20,510 nt of DNA from a virus: IMG/VR virus record IMGVR_UViG_3300017971_000864, positions 1-20,510 of that record; one strand, given 5' to 3'. The position numbers and the translations under genes were made by a program. The notes beneath the pieces are model-generated. The model ran no database searches and was not told the DNA's origin. It saw nothing but the letters and a program-made list of their open reading frames with translations. Each line of letters starts with the position of its first letter. Positions within the stretch are counted from its first letter, which is position 1. This document shows positions 6,738-13,998 of the stretch, one piece after another.

Positions 6738-6809
6738 GCGAAACGCCTTAGACGTAAGCGCAGACTGTTTGGATCGACAACTATGTCTATCCGGCGGTCT
6801 GCGCTTTTT
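6656..6809 (+). ncRNA. Candidate structured leader or small RNA upstream of the capsid gene
   Basis: Between the possible promoter and the terminator-like hairpin the sequence folds well by eye. CTCGCGAGAC (6679-6688) pairs with GTCTTGCGAG (6716-6725) in a 10-bp stem with one G-U pair. Inside it GCGGCG (6693-6698) can pair with CGTTGC (6706-6711), using two G-U pairs. The 3' part is the long hairpin 6756-6806. Together these could make a transcript of about 150 bases, either an independent small RNA or a structured 5' leader of the capsid message. No known RNA family is recognised, and a 57-residue ORF overlaps the first half. Confidence 0.4.
6756..6809 (+). terminator. Rho-independent terminator-like hairpin before the capsid gene
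   Basis: AAGCGCAGAC (6756-6765) pairs perfectly with GTCTGCGCTT (6797-6806), followed by a T run (TTTTTGTTTT, 6805-6814). The loop is itself folded: GGAT (6771-6774) with ATCC (6789-6792), a 1x1 mismatch, then GACA (6776-6779) with TGTC (6784-6787), closing on a four-base loop. This gives one long nested hairpin. It lies 38 bases upstream of the capsid start codon, so it must be read through or used to tune or process the capsid message. Confidence 0.75.
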
Positions 6810-6851
6810 GTTTTGTGCTCCCGCCGGGCAACACGGTAGGAGCGAAACAGA

Positions 6852-8213
6852 ATGGATACTCTGAAAGGGCTGCGTGAGAAGCGTAGCGGACTGGAGGCGA
6901 AGATCAAGGCTATCCTCGCCTCCGCGGACGAAGACAACGAAGGCGTTCTGACCGACGAACAGCAGACGGAGATTGCCGAGGCCGAAACCGAAATCGACAA
7001 GCTCACGGCGAGCATCGATATGCGGGAACGTCATGCGTACCGCGCTCAGGCCGGGGCTGAACCGGCCGGCCGGCGTGTGCCGGTAGCAGATCCGGGTATC
7101 GGCGCTTCACGCATCGAAGTAGGGGAAACCCTGCTTGACCCGGCGTGCGGGTACACGCATGTGGCGCAATTTGCCATCGACGTGCATGCCGCTTGTCAGC
7201 CGGGTACACCCCCACCGCAGCGACTCACCAAGGCGATGGAGATTGCGCGCAAACTCGACGGCGGCGGTATGCAAGCGGCTCCGTCCGACTACCATCGGGA
7301 GGGCATGGGCCAGGACGGTGGGTACATGGTCCCGCCGTCATTCTCACAAGAAATCTGGGACGGCGTGTACAACCCGGACGATGAGGATATCATCAACTGG
7401 ATTGGCCCTGAACCCACCGAGAGCAACGTGGTGGGTATGTTGCGCGACGAATGGACGCCGTGGGGTTCCACGGGCGTTCAGGCGTATTGGCGCGCTGAAG
7501 CCGCTCAGATGAGCGCGACCAAGTCCGTGACGAAGACGGTCAACATGACGTTGCACGAACTGTACGCGTTTGTGCTCGCGACCGACGAACTTCTCGAGGA
7601 TGCACCTCGTTTGAACGCGCGGCTTACTAAACAGGCAAGCGCAGCCATCAAGTGGAAAGCGTCGGATGCGCTGGTGAAAGGCACAGGCGCCGGTACGCCG
7701 AAGGGCTGGGAAATCGATAGCGGCGTGTACGCCAGCATCGCGAAGGAGAGTTCTCAGACCGCCGATACCATCAACGCGGCCAACGCGACGAAGATGTACG
7801 GCGCGCTGTTGGGCCTGAACTCGCGGTGTTTCTGGCTCATCAACCCGGATGCGTTCAACCAAGTTCCGCAGATGACTATTGGCGAACAGCCTATTTGGAC
7901 GCCGCCGGTTCAGGGATTGAAAGGCGTCCCGACCGGGACTCTGCTAGGGTTGCCCATCCATTTGTGCGAACACTGCGAAACACTGGGCGACCTGTTTGAC
8001 ATCCAACTCATCAACCCGGACGGGTACTACTGCGCCGTCAAGTCCGGCGGGGTACGGGCTGCATCTTCGATGCACCTGTACTTTGACTACGCCGTGACTG
8101 CGTTTAGGTGGATGTTCCGCATCGGCGGCCAGTCCATCATGAGCGCTTACGTTACGCCGGCCAACAGTACCGTCTACCAGTCGCATTTCGTGGCGCTGGC
8201 TGCGAGGGCGTAA
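6852..8213 (+). CDS. Major capsid protein, HK97 fold
   Basis: A 453-residue shell protein. Residues 1-65 are charged and heptad-like (LKGLREKRSGLEAKIKAILA; ETEIDKLTASIDMRER), the coiled-coil delta/scaffold domain that the upstream protease should remove. After a variable linker, GGYMVPPSFSQEI (156-168) is the usual start of the mature HK97-type core. Downstream come the E-loop region, ELYAFVLATDELLEDA (the conserved helix entry), KASDALVKGTGAGTPKGW, and a C-terminal P-domain/strand region ending in QSHFVALAARA. The ATG at 6852 has AGGAG at 6838-6842. Length fits an unprocessed capsid protein. It may be expressed from its own regulated message, because a terminator-like hairpin precedes it. 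Confidence 0.93.
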   Translation: MDTLKGLREKRSGLEAKIKAILASADEDNEGVLTDEQQTEIAEAETEIDKLTASIDMRERHAYRAQAGAEPAGRRVPVADPGIGASRIEVGETLLDPACGYTHVAQFAIDVHAACQPGTPPPQRLTKAMEIARKLDGGGMQAAPSDYHREGMGQDGGYMVPPSFSQEIWDGVYNPDDEDIINWIGPEPTESNVVGMLRDEWTPWGSTGVQAYWRAEAAQMSATKSVTKTVNMTLHELYAFVLATDELLEDAPRLNARLTKQASAAIKWKASDALVKGTGAGTPKGWEIDSGVYASIAKESSQTADTINAANATKMYGALLGLNSRCFWLINPDAFNQVPQMTIGEQPIWTPPVQGLKGVPTGTLLGLPIHLCEHCETLGDLFDIQLINPDGYYCAVKSGGVRAASSMHLYFDYAVTAFRWMFRIGGQSIMSAYVTPANSTVYQSHFVALAARA

Positions 8214-8215
8214 CC

Positions 8216-8443
8216 ATGAAAGACGGCATGGTGTTAGTCGAGTTTACGCGGCAGACTGCGCGCCATGAATCGGCGGAGATTCGGGTGCCCGGTACGCGCG
8301 AACGGATGAGACCGGATTCGGTTGCCCGCTGGATCAAGCGGAAAGCCGTTCGGGTTGTCGAGGAGCAGCCTGAACCCGAGAAGCCAGAGACGAGCGAGGC
8401 CGCACCACGGCGACGCGGGCGCCCGCGCAAAACGAGAGGATAA
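8216..8443 (+). CDS. Small basic protein with AT-hook-like tail
   Basis: A 75-residue protein beginning two bases after the capsid stop, with GAGGG at 8204-8208 as a possible ribosome site. The N-terminal half (DGMVLVEFTRQTARHESAEI) looks like a small beta domain; then comes a Glu/Pro-rich linker (EEQPEPEKPETSEAAP) and a strongly basic end, RRRGRPRKTRG, matching the core GRP of an AT-hook that can enter the DNA minor groove. No family recognised. A place directly behind the capsid gene suggests a head-associated role, such as binding packaged DNA or a minor capsid component, but this is inferred only from position and charge. Confidence 0.7.
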   Translation: MKDGMVLVEFTRQTARHESAEIRVPGTRERMRPDSVARWIKRKAVRVVEEQPEPEKPETSEAAPRRRGRPRKTRG

Positions 8444-8448
8444 TCGAC

Positions 8449-8907
8449 ATGGGAGACTACAATTCTAACCTGTGGCCGAGCGAACGCGCGGCATTGGTGG
8501 GCACCATCGACCCGGACGCATACACGAGCGCCACCTATACCTCGGACTACGTCAACATGACCGAGTTCGAGAGCCTTATGGCGGTTCTGTGCGCCGGTAA
8601 TTTCACGACTGACGGAGCCGTCGCGGGCCAACTCTATGAGGCCACGTCGAGTTCCGGCGCCGGCGCGACGGCCATCAGCGGCAAGGGCATCACGGGTCTT
8701 GACACGACCGGCGATACCGACAAGCAGGCGATTATCAACCTGCGCGCCGACGAACTCACCACGACCGGCAGCATGGACTGGGTGGCGCTGGTGGTGACCA
8801 TCACTGGCACCGTCGATTTTGGTGCGACCTTGTTCGGATTCGACCCGCATTACGGGCCGGCGTCGGATAACGACCTGTCGAGCGTTGAGGAGATCATTAC
8901 AACCTAA
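8449..8907 (+). CDS. Putative virion structural protein (head decoration-like)
   Basis: A 152-residue, Thr/Ser/Gly- and Asp-rich protein with no clear catalytic motif. It alternates short hydrophobic strands with polar turns (FESLMAVLCAGNFTTDGAVAG, MDWVALVVTITGTVDF), consistent with an all-beta fold such as a decoration or outer-capsid protein. The ATG at 8449 has GAGAGGA at 8434-8440. The position two genes after the capsid supports a structural, head-associated role. I do not recognise a named family. A hairpin-containing gap of 78 bases follows. Confidence 0.6.
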   Translation: MGDYNSNLWPSERAALVGTIDPDAYTSATYTSDYVNMTEFESLMAVLCAGNFTTDGAVAGQLYEATSSSGAGATAISGKGITGLDTTGDTDKQAIINLRADELTTTGSMDWVALVVTITGTVDFGATLFGFDPHYGPASDNDLSSVEEIITT

Positions 8908-8920
8908 CCACCAGGCGGAC

Positions 8921-8963
8921 GCCGCGGGCTCAATCCGGAACGTGACCGGTGCAGGCCCGCGGC
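8921..8963 (+). other. GC-rich inverted repeat in intergenic gap
   Basis: GCCGCGGGC (8921-8929) and GCCCGCGGC (8955-8963) form a perfect 9-bp stem. Inside the 25-base loop CCGG (8935-8938) and CCGG (8946-8949) can pair. No T run follows, so it is not a standard rho-independent terminator. It sits 12 bases upstream of the GGAGG of the next gene and could limit read-through, protect the upstream message from exonucleases or influence ribosome access. Confidence 0.55.
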
Positions 8964-8985
8964 ACACTCACATCGCGGAGGATAT

Positions 8986-9795
8986 ATGGTGTCTAAAAAA
9001 TCAGTTGAATCGATCCCCGGCAAAAGCAGGGACAAAGTGGCCATTGTCGGATGGGCCGCGACCAGTCGAGACCAGGCGCCGTTTGACGACACGTCATTCG
9101 ACATCTGGTCATGTAACGAGTTGGGTATGGCCGTGCCGAACAAGCGGTGGGATGCGTGGTTTGACTTGCACGCGCGCGGACCGTTACCGCCGCATCTGAT
9201 AGACACATGGCGACCCTGGCTAAACCCGCACGGGCAGAACCCCGACCGGCGGAAAGAGGTTATCGACGAACGTATCGCGTGGTTGGCACAACAGGATTGC
9301 CCGGCTTACATGCTGGAACATTACGACGATGTGCCGAACAGTATCCCGTTCCCGTTCGTGCGAGTGTTTGAGCGGTTCGGGAACTACATGACATCGACGG
9401 TGGCGTATCAGATTGCGCTGGCCATTATTGCCGAGTACAAAGAAATTCATCTCTACGGAATTGACATGGCCACGGATAGCGAATACTGGTTTCAGCGTCC
9501 GTGCGTGGAATGGTTGCTAGGCATTGCCCAGGGCGGCGGCATCACGACGCATGTCCCGAAGGAGAGCAGCCTATTCACATCGCCATTCGTTTACGCTATC
9601 GAAGATGCGCCAGGAACCACCGGCACGGTGAACGTGCATACGGTTCGCAAGATGCTCGGCAAAGCCATGAACGATTGCGAGGCAAAGAAGATTGCACTCT
9701 ACAAGGCCAAGGGTCGTGAAGAACTGTTGCAAGAGTTGAACCTTGAATTCAAGAAGGCCGCTGGCAGGTATGGCCTGCCCATCCGATTTGAATGA
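8986..9795 (+). CDS. Rossmann-like protein of phage head regions, possible glycosyltransferase/DUF115-like
   Basis: A 269-residue protein. It begins with a beta-alpha unit, KVAIVGWAATSRDQAPFDD (17-35), followed by WSCNELG (41-47). Later, FGNYMTSTVAYQIALAIIAEYKEIHLYGIDMATDSEY (131-167) and FQRPCVEWLLGIAQGGGITTHVP (169-191) form the conserved core that I associate with many phage proteins often left as hypothetical and sometimes linked to MptE/DUF115-type or sugar-transfer folds. The GGAGG at 8976-8980 precedes ATG 8986 by five bases, the strongest ribosome site nearby. The C-terminus is a helix rich in Lys and Glu (EELLQELNLEFKKAAGRYG). It may modify a surface structure, but substrate and reaction are unknown. 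Confidence 0.6.
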   Translation: MVSKKSVESIPGKSRDKVAIVGWAATSRDQAPFDDTSFDIWSCNELGMAVPNKRWDAWFDLHARGPLPPHLIDTWRPWLNPHGQNPDRRKEVIDERIAWLAQQDCPAYMLEHYDDVPNSIPFPFVRVFERFGNYMTSTVAYQIALAIIAEYKEIHLYGIDMATDSEYWFQRPCVEWLLGIAQGGGITTHVPKESSLFTSPFVYAIEDAPGTTGTVNVHTVRKMLGKAMNDCEAKKIALYKAKGREELLQELNLEFKKAAGRYGLPIRFE

Positions 9796-9804
9796 GGAAT
9801 CGTA

Positions 9805-10095
9805 ATGCCGGAAGAAAACGACCATACACTGTTGGCCGAGATCAAGACGGATATTCGGTGGATGCGCGAGGCGCAGACTACCCTGTTCCAAAAGGTGGAC
9901 GATGTGCTAATCCGAATGGATCGGCAGGTTGAACATTGCGGCACGGCCAGGAAAAGTTTGGCGGAGAAAGTGTCCGCATTGGAACAGTCTCAAGCGATTA
10001 GCAAAGCGAAACTGGGCGCGTTGATAGCGATACTTGTAGCCATAGGCCAGTTGGCCGCGGGCTTTATCAAGGCGCATGTACTGGGAGGACCGTAA
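9805..10095 (+). CDS. Coiled-coil protein with C-terminal membrane helix (XhlA-like layout)
   Basis: A 96-residue protein. Residues 5-65 are charged and heptad-like (LLAEIKTDIRWMREAQTTL; RKSLAEKVSALEQSQAISKA), and residues about 68-90 (KLGALIAILVAIGQLAAGFI) form one membrane helix near the C-terminus. This is the topology of haemolysin XhlA-type phage proteins, which help holins during lysis, and of other small membrane-tethered phage proteins. No sequence-level assignment is possible by eye. TGAGGA at 9793-9798 is a good ribosome site, partly within the previous stop. The following 33-residue amphipathic peptide gene is probably co-translated, and the two could act together. Confidence 0.6.
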   Translation: MPEENDHTLLAEIKTDIRWMREAQTTLFQKVDDVLIRMDRQVEHCGTARKSLAEKVSALEQSQAISKAKLGALIAILVAIGQLAAGFIKAHVLGGP

Positions 10096-10096
10096 C

Positions 10097-10198
10097 GTGG
10101 TACAAAATTTTCTGGACGATTTGAAGGCGCTGATTGAGGCGTTTGTGTCGGCGCTCCTCGCGGCATGGGACGCCCTGCTTGACGGGCTGGGCATCTAA
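10097..10198 (+). CDS. 33-residue amphipathic peptide
   Basis: A GTG start at 10097 lies one base after the previous stop, with a strong GGGAGG at 10083-10088. The peptide starts MVQNFLDDLKALIEAFVSAL and ends GLGI; it reads as a single amphipathic helix with Leu, Ala, Val and Trp on one face and Asp, Glu and Lys on the other. The next gene's GTG follows its TAA immediately. The ribosome site, tight spacing on both sides and lack of an otherwise non-coding gap support translation. It could sit on the membrane surface alongside the preceding coiled-coil membrane protein. No family recognised. Confidence 0.6.
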   Translation: MVQNFLDDLKALIEAFVSALLAAWDALLDGLGI

Positions 10199-10525
10199 GT
10201 GGACGCCGTTATCAAGAGCCGGTATACCCGGAACGGCTACGAGCGCGTGAAGGTGATTGTCACGCGGGACGATGGGAGCAAAGCGGATTGGTGGCCACGG
10301 TACCCGTCCGATAAAGTCCCGAACGACGCGACCCTTATCACGCAGGCGATAGTTCGTGTTACCGATCAGGACGCCGCGTTATTGGACAGAGAGAAGAATA
10401 TGCCTGTTGACCGGGCCGAGGTTGACGCTGTTGTGGCAAAACTCAAAGCGGCGAATGCGATCACGTCCACGACGTGGGAAGACCTTGTCGAAGAAGACGT
10501 GAAAACGGTAATCGCGGGGCCGTAA
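10199..10525 (+). CDS. Hypothetical protein, small alpha/beta
   Basis: A 108-residue protein with a GTG start directly abutting the preceding stop (TAAGTG), implying coupling; GGGCTGGG upstream is a loose ribosome site. The sequence begins MDAVIKSRYTRNGYERVKVI and includes a basic, aromatic segment (SKADWWPRYPSDK) and a helix (RAEVDAVVAKLKAANAI). It ends one base before the next ATG. No known domain is recognised. It is placed among head-neck accessory genes, so a virion or assembly role is possible but unsupported. Confidence 0.6.
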   Translation: MDAVIKSRYTRNGYERVKVIVTRDDGSKADWWPRYPSDKVPNDATLITQAIVRVTDQDAALLDREKNMPVDRAEVDAVVAKLKAANAITSTTWEDLVEEDVKTVIAGP

Positions 10526-10526
10526 C

Positions 10527-11798
10527 ATGGCTAACTACTACCTGGATCTTGACGGCGGAAACGACGGCGCAGCCGGTACTGCAATCGGGACGGCATGGCT
10601 CACGTTGGGTAAGCTCGAAGGCAACGTCAGCGGGGGGGACAAAGTCTATGTCCGTGCGAACACGAGCCAGACGGTAGCAGCGGATATTAACTGGACGTTT
10701 GCCGGGTCTGCCGGATCTTCAATAGAGATTATCGGGTGCGACTCCGTTGTCAATGACCCGTGGTCAGACGGCAGCGACGTGCTCCCGCTGATCGACTTCA
10801 ACGGCGGGGCGTACTACCTCTATATGAACGGCTGCGATTTCGTGACGATGAACCGGATTCATTTCCTCAACAGCCACCATGCAACTGGAATGCTCTACGC
10901 CCGGTACATGGAAGGGTTCCACTGCGTGGATTGCACGTGGGAAGACGGCTACCGATGGGCCATGTACTTGAACAACGGGTGTGCGTCATTCGAGGGTTGC
11001 ACGTTTACGAACTGCGGTGAATACTCCACGTCTCGTGGATCTATCTCAACGTCAAACTGCTATCTCATATTCAACGACTGTTCAATCGACAGTTACAGCA
11101 CAGACCGGCGCGGACTTGACCTAATGGCTGCCGATGCGTTTCTGTCGGAATGCACGTTTGCCCAGCACGGCATGGACATTCATTGCGGGCTGGCGTCCGA
11201 AGCGCTGGTGAAAAACTGCACGTTCAACGCGTCTCCCACTATCACGGTAGACTCCGATTCGTTTGCAGCCGGCAAGCTGGTGCCGGGCGTTCCTCCGCGG
11301 TACAACGGCGTGCTGTGTGACGGCTGGGACTTTGACGGGGATGCGTTGGAGCGCGGGCACCAATGGGACTATCAACGGACGGGCGAAATTGATTCCGACG
11401 CGGACTATGCCCGGTCCGGCGGTGCCAGTCAGGGATTCCGGTTTCAGTCGAACGCAAATTGCGATGTCGATCGGCCTCTCGCGAAATCCCATTTCATCTA
11501 TTGCGATGATACCGACGCGCACACTTATACGATGTACGCGCAGTTCCAGAGCGGCGACCCGTTCAGCGGCGACCTTGATGAGACGGAACTCTATTTCGAG
11601 GTTGTCGAGTATAAGGCCGACGGTAGTGTGGCTGTGTCAACGCCGGGAAGTACGACGTGGGATTATGACGACTATTCCACATGGCAGACTCAAACCGTAT
11701 CGCACACTGCCAACGCGGCAGGCGTCCTGCGGATTGACATCTATCTGAAAACGGCGTCTGGCACAGCCTACATTGACCCGAAAATCACGGTGACATAA
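10527..11798 (+). CDS. Right-handed beta-helix protein with C-terminal lectin-like domain
   Basis: A 423-residue protein. The N-terminus LDLDGGNDGAAGTAIGTAW is the usual opening of pectate-lyase-like beta-helix proteins. Rungs with recurring Cys-Thr-Phe/Trp turns follow: FVTMNRIHF, FHCVDCTWED, ASFEGCTFTNC, LIFNDCSID, AFLSECTFAQ and ALVKNCTFNA. From about residue 285 (YARSGGASQGFRFQS and onward) a jelly-roll-like segment ends in LRIDIYLKTASGTAYIDPKI, typical of carbohydrate-binding modules. In phages this fold is common in tailspikes and polysaccharide-binding appendages. The position here, between capsid and connector genes, would fit a head- or neck-attached fibre rather than a tail-end spike. 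No catalytic residues can be assigned. Confidence 0.7.
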   Translation: MANYYLDLDGGNDGAAGTAIGTAWLTLGKLEGNVSGGDKVYVRANTSQTVAADINWTFAGSAGSSIEIIGCDSVVNDPWSDGSDVLPLIDFNGGAYYLYMNGCDFVTMNRIHFLNSHHATGMLYARYMEGFHCVDCTWEDGYRWAMYLNNGCASFEGCTFTNCGEYSTSRGSISTSNCYLIFNDCSIDSYSTDRRGLDLMAADAFLSECTFAQHGMDIHCGLASEALVKNCTFNASPTITVDSDSFAAGKLVPGVPPRYNGVLCDGWDFDGDALERGHQWDYQRTGEIDSDADYARSGGASQGFRFQSNANCDVDRPLAKSHFIYCDDTDAHTYTMYAQFQSGDPFSGDLDETELYFEVVEYKADGSVAVSTPGSTTWDYDDYSTWQTQTVSHTANAAGVLRIDIYLKTASGTAYIDPKITVT

Positions 11799-11950
11799 TG
11801 GGTGACTATCGGTTTACAGACGGCGGCGTATTCGTGGTAGAAACCACGGACTATTATGCCGACGGCTGCTACTTCCAGGCCGAGGCCGCAGCCGGCACGG
11901 CAGTCCCGGTGTTTGTGCACCATTACAATCAAATGAGTGGAGCGGCATAG
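11798..11950 (+). CDS. 50-residue hypothetical protein
   Basis: Starts in a TAATG overlap with the stop of the beta-helix gene and ends at TAG 11948-11950, just before the next gene's ATG. The peptide begins MGDYRFTDGGVFVVETTDYY and continues with an Ala-rich stretch, then PVFVHHYNQMSGAA. Its aromatic and beta-prone composition resembles the surrounding structural proteins. The stop-start overlap and the presence of a GGAG for the next gene inside its 3' end argue for a compact, real gene. No function can be assigned. Confidence 0.55.
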   Translation: MGDYRFTDGGVFVVETTDYYADGCYFQAEAAAGTAVPVFVHHYNQMSGAA

Positions 11951-11951
11951 G

Positions 11952-13082
11952 ATGTATTTGAAATACGGCACAGCCGCGATAATCAAGATGGGGCCGTTTG
12001 TAGATGAGACGGACGGCGTCACGCCAGAGACCGGACTGAGCATCGCACAAGGCGACATTCAAATTAGCAAGAACGGCGCGGCGTTCGCGCAGACTTCCGA
12101 CACGGGCCCGACCACTACGCATGACGCCGACGGATGGTATCCAGTTCCGCTCACGACCGGAGACACGGATACGCTTGGCTCGTTGACGGTACAGGTTGCG
12201 ATGTCCGGTGCATTGCCTGTATGGCGTGATAGACAGGTAGTCCCAGCTAACGTCTACGATTCGTTGTTCAGCACAAGCGACTATCTCCAGGTTGATGCCA
12301 TGCAAGTCGAGGGCGGCGATGCAACGGACGCAATCAACGCGGCGTGCGATACGGCGTTGTCCGATTATGATGCACCGACGAAGGCGGAACTGGATAGCGG
12401 TTTGGCAGCACTGAATGACTTGAGCAGTACCGAATCTCAAGACGCGGCGGCTGCTGCTCTGACAGCATACGACCCGCCGACGAAGGGAGAACTGGATTCC
12501 GGGCTGGCGGCCCTCAACGATTTGTCATCCACTGAAGCACAGGACTCTGCCGCGGCTGCCTTGACGGCCTATGATCCCCCGACAGATGCGGAGATGGACG
12601 CGGGCTTCGCCGGCCTCAACGATTTGTCATCCACTGAAGCACAAGACTCTGCCGCAGCCGCCTTGACCGCCTACGGCGTCACAACCACCGGGGACCTTGC
12701 CGGCATAACGGCGAGTCTCAGCAGTACCGACATAGACGACATTGCCGACGCGGTATGGGACGAGGCGCAGAGCGGCCACACGACTACGGGCACGTTCGGG
12801 AAATACCTGGACTCGTCTATCTCCGGCGTGGGCGGCGCAATTGGTTCCGGCGCCGACGCCTGCACAATAACCATCACAGTTGAAAGTGTCGCGCTTGCAG
12901 ACGCCGACGTGTGGATTTCAACCGATAGCGGCGGCGGGAACGTCGTGGCAGGCACGTTGCAGACCGACGATAACGGACAGGCGACATTCATGCTGGACGA
13001 GGGCAACACGTATTACCTATGGATGCAGAAGGCCGGGTACAACTCAATCCAAGGTGAAGAGTTTACGGCGGTGGCAGACTGA
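11952..13082 (+). CDS. Structural protein with three 34-residue repeats and an Ig/carboxypeptidase-regulatory-like end
   Basis: A 376-residue protein in three parts. The N-terminal domain (MYLKYGTAAIIKMGPFVDET to about residue 105, ending LPVWRDRQVVPANVYDSLF) is a beta-rich module seen in phage structural proteins. The middle contains three tandem 34-residue repeats of the form YDxPTKxELDSGLAALNDLSS plus a TExQDxAAAALTA helix, likely a fibrous stalk. The C-terminal domain (ACTITITVESVALADADVWI and onward to GEEFTAVAD) resembles carboxypeptidase-regulatory/Ig-like beta-sandwiches. ATG 11952 is chosen for GGAG at 11939-11942; a GTG at 11937 is in frame. The protein overlaps the connector gene in TGATG. 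Probably a capsid- or neck-attached fibre. Confidence 0.65.
   Translation: MYLKYGTAAIIKMGPFVDETDGVTPETGLSIAQGDIQISKNGAAFAQTSDTGPTTTHDADGWYPVPLTTGDTDTLGSLTVQVAMSGALPVWRDRQVVPANVYDSLFSTSDYLQVDAMQVEGGDATDAINAACDTALSDYDAPTKAELDSGLAALNDLSSTESQDAAAAALTAYDPPTKGELDSGLAALNDLSSTEAQDSAAAALTAYDPPTDAEMDAGFAGLNDLSSTEAQDSAAAALTAYGVTTTGDLAGITASLSSTDIDDIADAVWDEAQSGHTTTGTFGKYLDSSISGVGGAIGSGADACTITITVESVALADADVWISTDSGGGNVVAGTLQTDDNGQATFMLDEGNTYYLWMQKAGYNSIQGEEFTAVAD
12366..12671 (+). repeat. Three tandem 102-bp coding repeats
   Basis: Units start at 12366, 12468 and 12570, each encoding 34 residues beginning Tyr-Asp and ending Leu-Thr-Ala. Units 2 and 3 share long identical DNA runs (for example around CTCAACGATTTGTCATCCAC), while unit 1 uses different codons for the same residues, showing selection on protein sequence plus a more recent duplication of the last two. 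A fourth copy begins at 12672 but diverges at once. Confidence 0.9.
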
Positions 13083-13672
13083 TGGGAAACGATTTTACAG
13101 CAACGGCAGCATCAGGCGGAACTGAACCGGTTACATTGGCCGAAGCCAAGACACACATGCGCGTTGACAGCGATGATGAGAATACCTATATCGGTAGCCT
13201 CATCACGGCCGCGCGCGAGTTTGTCGAGGAACGGCAACGGCGCCAACTGATTTACGAGACTCGGTATCGGTACTTTGATGCGTTTCCGGAAGGCGAGATC
13301 ATCATCCCGTATCCGCCGCTTGTGTCCGTCACGTCCATCACGTACTACGACGATACCGACTCAGAACAGACGTTGAGTTCGTCGTATTACCAGGCCGACA
13401 CGAGCAATGAACCGGGCCGCATCAAACTGAACTACGGGTATGCCTGGCCATCAACCTATCTCCGCATGAACGCCGTGACCGTGACGTATGTCGGCGGGTA
13501 CGCGGACACTGCGGACATTCCCGATTCAACGAAGCAAGCTATCCTGATGCTTGTGGCTCACTGGTTTGAGAACCGCGAACACATCATTACTGGCACCATA
13601 GTGTCAGAAGTTCCGATGGCGGTTGAAGCGCTTATCAACATCGAACACAGCGGTATGGGGTTGATTGGATGA
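13082..13672 (+). CDS. Head-tail connector, gp6-like (phage_gp6 family)
   Basis: A 196-residue protein expected to form the ring beneath the portal. Signatures of the HK97 gp6/SPP1 gp15 type are EPVTLAEAKTHMRVDSDDEN (15-34), then a helix YIGSLITAAREFVEERQRRQL (37-57), a beta region FPEGEIIIPYPPLVSVTSITYYD, and the C-terminal TKQAILMLVAHWFENRE helix. The start overlaps the previous stop as TGATG. It overlaps the next gene by four bases (ATGA). The order connector, adaptor, gp10-like, terminator matches the canonical joining module. Confidence 0.9.
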   Translation: MGNDFTATAASGGTEPVTLAEAKTHMRVDSDDENTYIGSLITAAREFVEERQRRQLIYETRYRYFDAFPEGEIIIPYPPLVSVTSITYYDDTDSEQTLSSSYYQADTSNEPGRIKLNYGYAWPSTYLRMNAVTVTYVGGYADTADIPDSTKQAILMLVAHWFENREHIITGTIVSEVPMAVEALINIEHSGMGLIG

Positions 13673-13998
13673 GAGCCGGTAAGTTGAGACACAGAATCTA
13701 TCTCATGCCTACGGCGGAGAGCACATCAGCGGCGAGCGGCGAGGTGTCTGTGGTCAACAGTACCGGGAGCGCGGAGGCGGTATGGGCCAGCATAGAGCCG
13801 TTGCAAGGGCGCGCGCTGGAATACGCACAGGCTGTCAGCGGCGAAGTGTCGCATCTTGTGACGGTGCGGTATATCAGCGGAATTGATTCATCATACCGTG
13901 TCGTGTTCGGTTCACGGACGTTTGAAGTGGAGTCCATCATAAAGCGCGACGAACGGGACATCATGCTTGAACTGTATTGCAGGGAGAAGGGTGTGTAA
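13669..13998 (+). CDS. Head-tail adaptor/stopper
   Basis: A 109-residue small beta-barrel protein of the phage head-tail joining family (SPP1 gp16/HK97 gp7-like). Signatures: MRAGKLRHRIYLMPT at the N-terminus, EAVWASIEPLQGRALEYAQ (34-53), the strand SHLVTVRYISGIDSSYRVVF, and a final FEVESIIKRDERDIMLELYC. It overlaps the connector by ATGA and the next gene by TAATG. Its job in this family is to close the connector channel and join head to tail. Confidence 0.88.
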   Translation: MRAGKLRHRIYLMPTAESTSAASGEVSVVNSTGSAEAVWASIEPLQGRALEYAQAVSGEVSHLVTVRYISGIDSSYRVVFGSRTFEVESIIKRDERDIMLELYCREKGV

